Below, one piece after another: positions 56,906 through 64,000 of a stretch of 64,000 nt of DNA. Location: contig NZ_RQYZ01000001.1 of assembly GCF_003932855.1 (NCBI RefSeq), forward strand, positions 1-64,000, in the 5' to 3' direction. The position numbers and the translations under genes are program-made. Positions within the stretch are counted from its first letter, which is position 1, and each line of letters begins with the position of its first letter. The notes under the pieces are model-generated. The model was not told where the DNA came from, searched no databases, and was given only the letters and a program-made list of their open reading frames with translations. The stretch is from Tessaracoccus sp. OH4464_COT-324. Lineage in GTDB: Bacteria > Actinomycetota > Actinomycetes > Propionibacteriales > Propionibacteriaceae.

Positions 56906-57826
56906 GTGGCTCCAAGGAGCCGGGTGACGCGGCACACCCCTTTGTTGTCGGGACTCGGCGCCTACCTGCTCTGGGGGCTGTTTCCCCTCTACTTCGTCGG
57001 GCTCAGCGCGGCCGGCCCACTGGAGATCCTGGCCCACCGGATCGTCTGGACGCTGGCCTTCTGTGCGCTCGCGCTGACCCTGACCCGCAGTTGGGCGAGC
57101 TACCGCCGCGTCTGGTCCGATCGTCGGCAGGCTCTGCTGATGGTGGCGGCGGGCTTGACGATCACCACGAACTGGGGCACCTACGTGCTGGGCGTGCTGC
57201 TGGGCAGGACCCTGGAGGCGTCACTGGGCTACTTCATCAACCCGCTGGCCGTTGTGGCGCTGGGGGTGCTGGTATTCCAGGAGAGGCTGCGCCCGCTGCA
57301 GGTGGTGGCCGTCGGCTTCGGCGGTCTCTCCGTGCTGGTGATGGCGCTCGGCTACGGCCAAGTGCCCTGGATCGCGCTGGTGCTGGCGGCGTCGTTCGGC
57401 TCCTACTCGCTGCTGAAGAAACTCACCGGGATCAGCGTCGCCCCGGTAGCCGGCCTGGCCGCGGAGACCTCGGTCACGGCACCGCTCGCTCTCGGCTATC
57501 TGGGCGTGCTTTCCTGGCTGGGGCACTCGACCTTCGGCTTTTCCGGCCACGGCCTGCTGCTGGCGATCAGCGGCGTGGTGACGGCGCTTCCGCTGCTGCT
57601 GTTCGCGGTGGCGGCGAAGGGCCTGCCGATGATCACGCTGGGCACGATCCAGTACGTGGGGCCGCTGACCCAGTTCGTGATCGGGTGGCTCGTGCTGGGA
57701 GAACCGATGCCCGCGTCGCGCTGGCTGGGCTTCGCAGCCGTGTGGGTGGCGGTGGCGCTGTTCGTCTTCGACGCGGTGCGGGCGTCGTGGATTCCGCGCG
57801 GAAGCCGCATCCGACGGTGCGGCTGA
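56906..57826 (+). CDS. rarD: RarD/EamA-family transporter
   Basis: A 306-aa membrane protein with about ten hydrophobic helices in two EamA halves. GLGAYLLWGLFPLYF near the N-terminus is the RarD signature. Substrate unknown. GTG 56906 has GGAG 5 bases upstream; GTG 56924 with AAGGAG 4 bases upstream is an equally possible start. It follows sufT by 28 bases and may be co-transcribed, though no functional link is evident. Confidence 0.9.
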   Translation: MAPRSRVTRHTPLLSGLGAYLLWGLFPLYFVGLSAAGPLEILAHRIVWTLAFCALALTLTRSWASYRRVWSDRRQALLMVAAGLTITTNWGTYVLGVLLGRTLEASLGYFINPLAVVALGVLVFQERLRPLQVVAVGFGGLSVLVMALGYGQVPWIALVLAASFGSYSLLKKLTGISVAPVAGLAAETSVTAPLALGYLGVLSWLGHSTFGFSGHGLLLAISGVVTALPLLLFAVAAKGLPMITLGTIQYVGPLTQFVIGWLVLGEPMPASRWLGFAAVWVAVALFVFDAVRASWIPRGSRIRRCG

Positions 57827-57842
57827 ACGGGCAGTGGTGGCG

Positions 57843-57848
57843 TAGACT
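57843..57848 (+). promoter_or_regulatory. -10 box of the ABC-F gene (leaderless)
   Basis: TAGACT lies 8 bases before GTG 57857. Confidence 0.5.
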
Positions 57849-57856
57849 CTCGCAGC

Positions 57857-59455
57857 GTGTTGCAGGTCAAGGATGTTGAGGTTCGTGCGGGTGCCCGGTT
57901 GCTGCTGCAGCCGGTGTCTTTCCAGCTGATTGCCGGCGATCGTGTGGGCCTCGTGGGCCGAAACGGAGCTGGCAAGACCACGCTGACGCGGATCCTGGCC
58001 GGTGAGGGGCTGCCCGCGGCGGGCAAGGTCACCCGTTCGGGTACCCTGGGTTACCTGCCGCAGGACCCTCGGTCGGGTGACCCGGATCAGCTGGCCCGGG
58101 ACCGCGTACTCGCCGCCCGTGGCCTGGACGCGATCGTGCGCCGAATGAAGGCCGCCGAGCAGGCGATGGCCGACGGCACCGCGGGGGAGCGGGAGCAGGC
58201 GATGGCGGCGTACGCCCGGGCGGAGAACGCCTTCGTCGCGGCCGGTGGCTACGCTGCTGAGGCGGAGGCGGCGCGCATTGCTGCGAACCTCGGCCTGCCG
58301 GAGCGGGTGTTGTCCCAGCAGCTCAAGACTCTCTCGGGGGGCCAACGCAGGCGGATCGAGTTGGCGCGCATCCTGTTCTCCAGCGCGGACACGCTGCTGT
58401 TGGATGAGCCCACGAACCACCTCGACGCGGACTCCATCCACTGGCTGCGCGGCTACTTGCAGAGCTTCGCGGGGGGCCTGCTGGTGATCAGTCACGATGT
58501 CGAGTTGTTGGAGGCGGTGGTGAACAAGGTCTTCCACCTGGATGCCAACCGCGCCGAGCTGGACATCTATTCGATGGACTGGAAGCGTTACCTGGCGCAG
58601 CGGGAAACCGACGAGAAACGGCGCCGACGGGAGCTGGCCAACGCGGAGCGCAAGGCCAGCCAGCTGCTGGCGCAGGCCGACAAGATGCGCGCGAAGGCGA
58701 CGAAGGCCACCGCCGCCCAGAACATGGCCCGCAGGGCCGAGAAGCTGCTCGCCGGTGTTGAAGGGGAACGGGCGCAGGACAAGGTGGCGAAGATCCGGTT
58801 CCCTGACCCCGCGCCGTCGGGCAAGACCCCGCTCACGGGCGTGGGGCTGGGCAAGAACTACGGCTCGCTGGAGGTGTTCACGGCGGTGGATCTGGCGATC
58901 GATCGCGGCTCCAAGGTGGTCATCCTGGGGCTGAACGGCGCGGGCAAGACGACGATGCTGCGGCTCCTGGCCGGCATCGAGGAACCGACCGCAGGCGAGG
59001 TGCGCCTGGGGCACGGCGCGAAGCTCGGCTACTACGCGCAGGAGCACGAGACCCTGGAGGTCGACCGCTCGGTGCTCGACAACATGAAGAGCGCGTCTCC
59101 CAGCCTGAACGACACGGAGGTGCGCAAGGTGTTGGGCTCGTTCTTGTTCACCGGCGACGACGTGGACAAGCCCGCGCGCGTGCTCTCGGGCGGGGAGAAG
59201 ACGCGGCTGGCGCTCGCGATGCTCGTCGTCTCGGCCGCGAACGTGCTGCTCCTCGACGAGCCGACGAACAACCTGGACCCGGCGTCCAGAGCGGAGGTGC
59301 TGAGCGCGATCCGCAACTACGCGGGCGCGGTGATCCTGGTCACCCACGATCCGGGCGCTGTGGAGGCGCTGGAGCCGGACCGGGTTCTGGTGTTGCCCGA
59401 CGGGGTCGAGGATCTGTGGAGCGACGACTACGCAGATCTGATCCAACTCGCCTGA
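57857..59455 (+). CDS. ABC-F family ATPase
   Basis: A 532-aa soluble protein with two ABC domains: Walker A GRNGAGKT (34-41) and GLNGAGKT (358-365), with signatures LSGGQRRRIELA and LSGGEKTRLALA and an Arg/Lys-rich interdomain linker (about 240-305). ABC-F proteins act on ribosomes, as translation factors or in antibiotic protection; this one looks like the common actinobacterial housekeeping type. No transmembrane segments. Resistance function cannot be inferred. Confidence 0.92.
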   Translation: MLQVKDVEVRAGARLLLQPVSFQLIAGDRVGLVGRNGAGKTTLTRILAGEGLPAAGKVTRSGTLGYLPQDPRSGDPDQLARDRVLAARGLDAIVRRMKAAEQAMADGTAGEREQAMAAYARAENAFVAAGGYAAEAEAARIAANLGLPERVLSQQLKTLSGGQRRRIELARILFSSADTLLLDEPTNHLDADSIHWLRGYLQSFAGGLLVISHDVELLEAVVNKVFHLDANRAELDIYSMDWKRYLAQRETDEKRRRRELANAERKASQLLAQADKMRAKATKATAAQNMARRAEKLLAGVEGERAQDKVAKIRFPDPAPSGKTPLTGVGLGKNYGSLEVFTAVDLAIDRGSKVVILGLNGAGKTTMLRLLAGIEEPTAGEVRLGHGAKLGYYAQEHETLEVDRSVLDNMKSASPSLNDTEVRKVLGSFLFTGDDVDKPARVLSGGEKTRLALAMLVVSAANVLLLDEPTNNLDPASRAEVLSAIRNYAGAVILVTHDPGAVEALEPDRVLVLPDGVEDLWSDDYADLIQLA

Positions 59456-59558
59456 GTGGCGTTTTGCGCAACTGTTTCGCCCACTTGCCCGTTCGTCGAC
59501 TGGCTTTCGAGACCGTCGTCCTAGGCTGGGGACACGACAAAACAGATAGGGGCGAATT

Positions 59559-60986
59559 ATGGCGCGAATTGCGTTTGGAACCGGCGGCTGGCGTGCGATC
59601 ATCGGCGACGAGTTCACCAGGCAGAACGTTCGATTGCTGGCTTCTGCGTTGGCGCGAAAGATGATCGACGAGGGCGTGGCGGAGCAGGGCGTCGTCATCG
59701 GCTACGACCGTCGGTTCCTGTCAGATGTGGCCGCGCAGTGGGCCGCTCAGGTGCTTGCGGGGCACGGGATACCGGCAAAGGTCATCAAACTGCGTCAGGC
59801 ACCTACCCCGCTCATCATGTGGACGGTTCAGCACGGGGAGTTCCCGTACGGGATGGCGGTCACCGCGTCGCACAACCCGGCGCTCTACAACGGGATCAAG
59901 GTGTTCACGCGTGGCGGCAAGGACGCGGACAAGCCCGTCACCGACGACATCGAAGCCCGGATGGGAGAGATCGAGGTGGCAGGGGAGAACGACATTGAGG
60001 AGATCGACTACTCGACTGGCCTGGAGTCCGGCCTGATCGAGGAGATCAACACGTTCAACGGCTACATCGACTCCATCATGGAGTTGGTCGACATGGCCGC
60101 CATCCGCAAGGCGGGACTGAAAATCGCGCTCGACCCGATGTTTGGTGTTTCACGCACCTCGCTGCAGACGCTGCTGCTCACCGCCCGCTGCGAGGTGGAT
60201 GTCATCAACGACCGGCACGATACGCTGTTCGGCGGCCGCCTTCCTTCACCGTCGTCGCACACTCTGCACTCGTTGAGCAGGTTCGTCGTCGAGAACGGTT
60301 CTGACATCGGTATCGCCACCGACGGCGACGCTGACCGGATCGGCATCATCGACGACCTGGGCAACTTCGTGCACCCGAATCAGCTGCTCGTCATGCTCTA
60401 CTACTACCTTGTCAAGTACAAGGGTTGGGAGGGGCCGGTGGTGCGCAACGTCGCCACGACGAGCCTGCTGGACGACGTGGCGGAGCGGTTCGGCCAGGTC
60501 TGCTACGAGGTTCCGGTCGGTTTCAAGTGGATTTCTGGCAAGATGCTGGAGACTGACGCAATCCTCGGCGGTGAGTCCTCCGGCGGCCTGACGGTGCGGG
60601 GCCACATCAGCGGCAAGGACGGCATCTACGCGGCTGCACTGCTCGTCGAGATGCTGGCGGTGACTGGCAAGAAGATGAGCGACCTCTACCGGGAGATCAC
60701 GGGGCAGTTCGAACCGCACTACATGGCGGAAACGGATTTCCAGTTCCGCCCGGAGCTTAAGCCGGCCATCCTCAAGACGCTCATGGAGGACAAGGAGCTG
60801 CCCGAGTTCACTGAGACTGTGACGGGCACCTCCTACCTGGACGGCTGCAAGGTTTACTTCGCCGATGGGTGGATCATCGCGCGGTTTTCCGGCACCGAGC
60901 CCCTCATCCGCATCTTCTGCGAGATGCCGAATCGAGAGCGGGCAGAGCGCACGTGTGAGGAGTTCCGCAAGTTCCTCGGGCTGTGA
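59559..60986 (+). CDS. Phosphoglucomutase/phosphomannomutase family protein
   Basis: A 475-aa alpha-D-phosphohexomutase. FGTGGWRAIIGDEF opens domain 1, the phosphoserine is S104 in TASHNP (102-107), the metal loop is ATDGDADRIG, the sugar loop GGESSGG, and the phosphate loop FSGTEPLIRI. Choice between glucose, mannose and other sugars cannot be made. ATG 59559 follows GATAGGGG; an upstream TAGGCT (59525-59530) may be its -10 box, giving a short leader. Confidence 0.93.
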   Translation: MARIAFGTGGWRAIIGDEFTRQNVRLLASALARKMIDEGVAEQGVVIGYDRRFLSDVAAQWAAQVLAGHGIPAKVIKLRQAPTPLIMWTVQHGEFPYGMAVTASHNPALYNGIKVFTRGGKDADKPVTDDIEARMGEIEVAGENDIEEIDYSTGLESGLIEEINTFNGYIDSIMELVDMAAIRKAGLKIALDPMFGVSRTSLQTLLLTARCEVDVINDRHDTLFGGRLPSPSSHTLHSLSRFVVENGSDIGIATDGDADRIGIIDDLGNFVHPNQLLVMLYYYLVKYKGWEGPVVRNVATTSLLDDVAERFGQVCYEVPVGFKWISGKMLETDAILGGESSGGLTVRGHISGKDGIYAAALLVEMLAVTGKKMSDLYREITGQFEPHYMAETDFQFRPELKPAILKTLMEDKELPEFTETVTGTSYLDGCKVYFADGWIIARFSGTEPLIRIFCEMPNRERAERTCEEFRKFLGL

Positions 60987-60993
60987 GGCGGCG

Positions 60994-61034
60994 GTCGGGC
61001 GTCGGGGAGGCACTCGTTACCGCCCCTTCCCGAC
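60994..61034 (+). terminator. Possible terminator after the phosphohexomutase gene
   Basis: GTCGGG (60994-60999) pairs with CCCGAC (61029-61034), with GGGG/CCCC inside. The stem is interrupted and has no T-run. Confidence 0.4.
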
Positions 61035-61062
61035 CCCGGCTGACCGAGGTATTTTGATGACG

Positions 61063-61087
61063 CTAACCTTTCCTAAGAAAAGGTTAG
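61063..61087. promoter_or_regulatory. Palindrome before the YwiC-like gene
   Basis: CTAACCTTT-N7-AAAGGTTAG is a perfect inverted repeat ending just inside the ribosome site TTAGGAGG. The left part CTAACCTTTCCTAAG resembles iron boxes bound by DtxR/IdeR. It could be an operator or an RNA hairpin affecting translation. Confidence 0.55.
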
Positions 61088-61096
61088 GAGGTAGGT

Positions 61097-61849
61097 GTGC
61101 GGCACTGGATTCCGCAGCAGCACGGCGCATGGGCGATGGTGATCGTGCCCTTCCTGATCGGGCTGCTCCGTGCTCTGTCGGCCGGCGCAACCGGGTGGGG
61201 CCACCTGACGCTGGGCCTGTTTTGGCTGCTCGGCTACTTCTCCTTCCACGCGGCCTCCGGCTGGCTGAAGTCGTCGGCCAGGCAGAAACCCAAGTACCTT
61301 CGGCCCCTGATCGTCTACGGCGGCGTCTCCGCGCTCCTCGGCCTCGCGACGCTGGCTCTCGCAGGGCTGCGGATCTTGCCCTGGGCGGGCGCGTTTCTGC
61401 CGCTGGTGCTGCCCGCGCTGTGGTTGGCCGCGAAGCGCAAGGAGCGGGCCACCGTCGGCGGCCTGCTGACGGTGATCGCGGCTGCGCTCATGCTGCCGGT
61501 GGCCCGCTACCTGTACCCGTCGTCGTGGGCCGACTGGCCGAACATTCTGGCGGAAACCGGGCTCGTCTTCGGCTACTTCTTCGGCACGGTCCTGTTCGTT
61601 AAGACCAACATCCGTGAGCGGGGCTCGCGCGCCTTCTTGATGGCGTCAATCGGGTGGCACGCGCTGCTGCTCGCCGCGGCCGCGGCAGCCGGCTGGTTGG
61701 GGCTGGTCTCATGGGGCTGGACCGGCATCGCTGCGGTGGTGCTGCTGCGCGCCGTCGTCCTGCCACCGATGAGGCTGAGGCCCAAGACAATCGGTTTTCT
61801 GGAGATCGTGGTTTGTGTGGGGATAGCTGTGCTCGCCCTCACTGGCTAG
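61097..61849 (+). CDS. YwiC-like membrane protein
   Basis: A 250-aa integral membrane protein with about seven to eight hydrophobic helices. The N-terminus RHWIPQQHGAWAMVIVPF is characteristic of the YwiC-like family, whose function is unknown. GTG 61097 follows a strong AGGAGG. A palindrome precedes the ribosome site. The stop TAG shares the bases CTAG with the stop of the convergent rlmA-like gene. Confidence 0.85.
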   Translation: MRHWIPQQHGAWAMVIVPFLIGLLRALSAGATGWGHLTLGLFWLLGYFSFHAASGWLKSSARQKPKYLRPLIVYGGVSALLGLATLALAGLRILPWAGAFLPLVLPALWLAAKRKERATVGGLLTVIAAALMLPVARYLYPSSWADWPNILAETGLVFGYFFGTVLFVKTNIRERGSRAFLMASIGWHALLLAAAAAAGWLGLVSWGWTGIAAVVLLRAVVLPPMRLRPKTIGFLEIVVCVGIAVLALTG

Positions 61850-62625
61850 GCCCTGCCGACGATCACCGATACGTCTGCCTGGGTGAGCAGCCCGTCGGTG
61901 GAGCCCCGGCCGTGGAAGGCGTTCGGTCCCATACCCACCAGGTCGGCGGCGGCCGCGGCCGTGAGCTCCAGCGGGAAGCGGATGCGGCGCACTCTGGCCC
62001 GGCCAAGCTGCTGCTCGACATCTGCGGCCTTGCCCGCCGGGATGGTCAGCAGGCCGTTGGCTGCGCGCAGCTCGGCCAGGTGTCCCTCGTTGGGCACCAC
62101 GACGACGACCTGCCCCGAGCGGGCCAGCAGCCGGCGGAACTCTGCGTAGTTGCGCGGCGCGAACACGCACAGCACGGCGTCGAACGCGTGCGAACCCAGC
62201 GGCAGCCCGGCCCACGTGTCGGCGACGATGGCCGCCGCCAGCGGGTGCGCGCGAGCCGCGCGGCGACACGCGGGGACGGAGACGTCGGTGGCCAGCCCCA
62301 GGCCGCCATCCAGGCGGGTCAGTGTGTGTGCCAGGTAGTAGCCCGTCCCGGCACCTACCTCGACGATGGTGTGGCTCGGCGCGACCGCCTCGGCGACCGC
62401 CTCCGCGATGGGGAGATACCAGCCAGCACCCAGCCAGCGTTCGCGCGCCGCGACCATCTCCGCTGTGTCCGCGTTCCTGGGCGAATGCCTGCCCAGCAGA
62501 TTCACGTAGCCCTGCCTCGCCAAGTCAAACGAGTGCCGCTCGGCGCAGCACAGCGTGCGCTCCCTCAGCCGCAGCTCGCGCCCGCACAGCGGGCAACGCA
62601 GCAGGCGGACGGCCTCCTCCCTCAC
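61846..62625 (-). CDS. RlmA-like rRNA (guanine-N1) methyltransferase
   Basis: A 259-aa methyltransferase. An N-terminal zinc finger (C11-x2-C14, C26/C27, H31) precedes the SAM motif VEVGAGTGYYL. It matches the RlmA family, which methylates G745 or G748 of 23S rRNA; the RlmA-II form confers tylosin tolerance, but type I or II cannot be told here. GTG 62625 overlaps the SURF1 stop (GTGA). Confidence 0.85.
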   Translation of the reverse strand: MREEAVRLLRCPLCGRELRLRERTLCCAERHSFDLARQGYVNLLGRHSPRNADTAEMVAARERWLGAGWYLPIAEAVAEAVAPSHTIVEVGAGTGYYLAHTLTRLDGGLGLATDVSVPACRRAARAHPLAAAIVADTWAGLPLGSHAFDAVLCVFAPRNYAEFRRLLARSGQVVVVVPNEGHLAELRAANGLLTIPAGKAADVEQQLGRARVRRIRFPLELTAAAAADLVGMGPNAFHGRGSTDGLLTQADVSVIVGRA

Positions 62626-63380
62626 GTGGCTTTCGCCTCGTCGGCTCGCCGCTGCGCCCGCCGCTTGGCCTTCTTATAGTCGCGGATGTCTGCGCGGATG
62701 AGCACCACTACGCCGATCACCGCGATCGCGGTGAACGAGAACCACTGCCAGGCATAGCTCAGGTGCGGGCCCTCGTCGAGCGGCGGCAGCGCGATGGGCT
62801 GCAGCGACGGGTGGTCCGCCGGGGTCGACCCGGTGGCTGCGATGTAGCCGTTCACCAACTCCAGACCCAGGGCCGCGCCGACGGAGTCGGAGTTGATCAG
62901 GCGAACGATGTTCTCGTGAGGCGTGATCGCTTCAGCGGGTCCGCGCTCGTTGCGCTTCACGTAGCCGACCACTTCCACGCGCCCGGTGGGCGCTTCCGGC
63001 GGATCGGCCTCGGGCCGACCCTGTATCCGCGGCACGAAGCCGCGATCCACGAGCACGAGGCGGCCGTCGTCGGCCCGCAGCACGCTGACCACTTCGGAGC
63101 CGGCGCCGCCTTGGTTGCGGTAGCGCACGTGCAGGGTGTCACCCGTGTACTCACCGCTGGCTTTGACCACCTGCCACTGGTCGTCGTCGGTCATTTCGCG
63201 GGTCATCACGGCGGAGTAGTCGACCGCGTCTTGCTTGCTGTGTTCCACCACCTGTGCGTTGGTGTGGCGGCGCTCGTCCAACCGACGCAACTGCCACTCG
63301 CCCAGCTGGATGAACACGAACGCCAGCACCGCGATCAGCGCCACCAGGATGCTCCAGCGGATGAGCATGCGCTTAGTCAT
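62622..63380 (-). CDS. SURF1 family cytochrome oxidase biogenesis protein
   Basis: A 252-aa protein with one N-terminal (about 8-28) and one C-terminal (about 212-232) membrane helix and a SURF1 central domain (GEWQLRRLDERR, VLVDRGFVPR). SURF1 helps insert heme A into oxidase subunit I, so it complements ctaA and ctaB. The tail is Lys/Arg-rich. It overlaps the upstream DUF3099 gene by 8 bases. Confidence 0.9.
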   Translation of the reverse strand: MTKRMLIRWSILVALIAVLAFVFIQLGEWQLRRLDERRHTNAQVVEHSKQDAVDYSAVMTREMTDDDQWQVVKASGEYTGDTLHVRYRNQGGAGSEVVSVLRADDGRLVLVDRGFVPRIQGRPEADPPEAPTGRVEVVGYVKRNERGPAEAITPHENIVRLINSDSVGAALGLELVNGYIAATGSTPADHPSLQPIALPPLDEGPHLSYAWQWFSFTAIAVIGVVVLIRADIRDYKKAKRRAQRRADEAKAT

Positions 63381-63681
63381 CGGTCACCTCTCCTCGGATC
63401 ACCTCGCCGCCGGGCAGGGCCAGCAACGCGGGCTCCGGCTCCTCGTGCACCTGCGGTGGCCGGTGGTCTTCGCCGTTGGCCAGCACCACCGCTATCGCGG
63501 GCAGGCCGGCGGCGAACACCAATGCGACGATCTTCCACCAGCCCGGTACCACCAGGAACAGTAGGAAGCATGCCGTGCGCACACTCATGGTGATCGTGTA
63601 GCGCTTCTGCCGCTCCTCCACGTCGAGGCTGCGGCCACGCGAGGACGCGGTGGTGATCACGTGCCTCTCCTCGCCAGCCAT
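63373..63681 (-). CDS. DUF3099 membrane protein
   Basis: A 102-aa protein with two hydrophobic helices (about 29-48 and 50-68) and a Glu/Pro-rich tail; SLDVEERQKRYTITMSVRTACF matches DUF3099 in two overlapping halves. Function unknown. The frame extends to 63717, but ATG 63681 lies 7 bases from TAGGGT (63689-63694, minus strand), giving MAGEERHV. It is divergent from fabG and upstream of the SURF1 gene. Confidence 0.85.
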   Translation of the reverse strand: MAGEERHVITTASSRGRSLDVEERQKRYTITMSVRTACFLLFLVVPGWWKIVALVFAAGLPAIAVVLANGEDHRPPQVHEEPEPALLALPGGEVIRGEVTDD

Positions 63682-63688
63682 GCCCATC

Positions 63689-63694
63689 ACCCTA
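63689..63694 (-). promoter_or_regulatory. -10 box of the DUF3099-SURF1-rlmA operon (leaderless)
   Basis: TAGGGT on the minus strand lies 7 bases from ATG 63681. Confidence 0.55.
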
Positions 63695-63755
63695 CTCCAG
63701 ATTTCGGCGGCGAACACTGTTGGAAAGCCACAGGCGCATCGGCTGGCGCCTGAGG

Positions 63756-63761
63756 TAGGTT
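63756..63761 (+). promoter_or_regulatory. -10 box of the fabG-like gene (leaderless)
   Basis: TAGGTT lies 7 bases before ATG 63769. Confidence 0.55.
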
Positions 63762-63768
63762 TCGAACC

Positions 63769-64000
63769 ATGGCTAAGCGAGTTGTACTCATCACCGGGGG
63801 ATCGAAGGGCATCGGGCGGGCGATGGCGGAGGCGTTCAGGGACGCCGGTTACGCCGTCGCCGCCACCTATCGGAGCGGGGATGTGCCCGACGGGGTGCTC
63901 GGTGTGCGCGCGGATATCACCGATCAGGCCGAGGTCGAGGAAGCCTTCAAAAAGGTTGAGGCCGAGCTGGGGGCGGTCGAGGTGCTGATCGCGAACGCGG
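63769..64000 (+). CDS. fabG: 3-oxoacyl-ACP reductase-like SDR (FabG), 5' part
   Basis: The first 77 codons of a short-chain dehydrogenase. TGGSKGIGRAMAEAF is the TGxxxGIG cofactor loop, ADITDQAEVEEAF is the Asp-containing adenine pocket, and VLIANA begins the NAG strand. The order and wording resemble mycobacterial FabG1/MabA, and DUF3099 beside fabG is common in actinobacteria. The gene runs off the window, so the active-site Ser-Tyr-Lys is not visible. Confidence 0.85.
   Translation, partial: MAKRVVLITGGSKGIGRAMAEAFRDAGYAVAATYRSGDVPDGVLGVRADITDQAEVEEAFKKVEAELGAVEVLIANA

Noticed and set aside
57221-59698. 825-codon minus-strand open frame opposite rarD and the ABC-F gene
   Set aside because: Arg/Gln/His-rich shadow crossing the gap between two real genes and ending inside a third.

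Overview
The window reads as chromosomal DNA from a high-G+C Gram-positive actinobacterium. Support comes from RbpA, WhiA, OpcA, a mycothiol-type DinB-fold enzyme, an actinobacterial suf operon with SufR, many GTG starts and TAnnnT -10 boxes placed right at start codons. Gene order follows the mycobacterial blocks Rv1691-Rv1696 (TPR, HAD, small protein, tlyA, nadK, recN), polA-rpsA-coaE, uvrB/uvrA/uvrC-rapZ-yvcK-whiA-gap-pgk-tpiA-secG, pgl-opcA-zwf, and ctaB...ctaA-ABC-sufR-sufBDCSU-sufT, compared from memory. The content (glycine cleavage with a glycine riboswitch, BioYMN, a lone sortase) would suit the Propionibacteriales, but the family is a guess.

Layout. Bases 1-92 hold the 3' end of a 5S rRNA and a strong terminator. 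From 142 to 7405 runs a compact operon-like block for RNA modification, NAD(P) supply and repair. Then come polA, a convergent sortase and rpsA. Between rpsA and coaE (12.6-15.3 kb) sits a visibly A+T-richer accessory cassette. It has a SAV_915-like protein, a 97-aa helical protein with a YxxxD motif, a WXG-motif protein with a glycine-zipper-like C-terminus, and a membrane protein fused in frame to the CoaE kinase. Next, on the minus strand, are gcvTHP behind a tandem glycine riboswitch and uvrB. uvrA and uvrC follow on the plus strand, then a BioYMN biotin importer behind a BioQ-like palindrome, rapZ-yvcK-whiA, lower glycolysis, secG, rbpA, and the oxidative pentose phosphate genes pgl-opcA-zwf on the minus strand.

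From 40.4 kb: ctaB, a GalT/HIT-like protein, an M3 peptidase, ctaA, an ABC-2 transporter, a secreted GH20 hexosaminidase ending in a bare LPKTG motif, the complete suf operon (40.4-56.9 kb), rarD, an ABC-F protein, a phosphohexomutase, a YwiC-like membrane protein, an RlmA-like methyltransferase, a SURF1 protein, a DUF3099 protein and the start of a FabG reductase cut by the window edge.

Themes. Heme A synthesis and oxidase assembly (ctaB, ctaA, SURF1), Fe-S assembly (suf), carbon flux (maeA, gap-pgk-tpiA, zwf-opcA-pgl) and DNA repair (recN, polA, uvrABC) dominate. At least 14 genes have a -10-like hexamer 6-8 nt before the start codon, which predicts leaderless mRNAs and settles several starts. 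The most unusual items are the WXG cassette and the membrane-protein/CoaE fusion that ends it.
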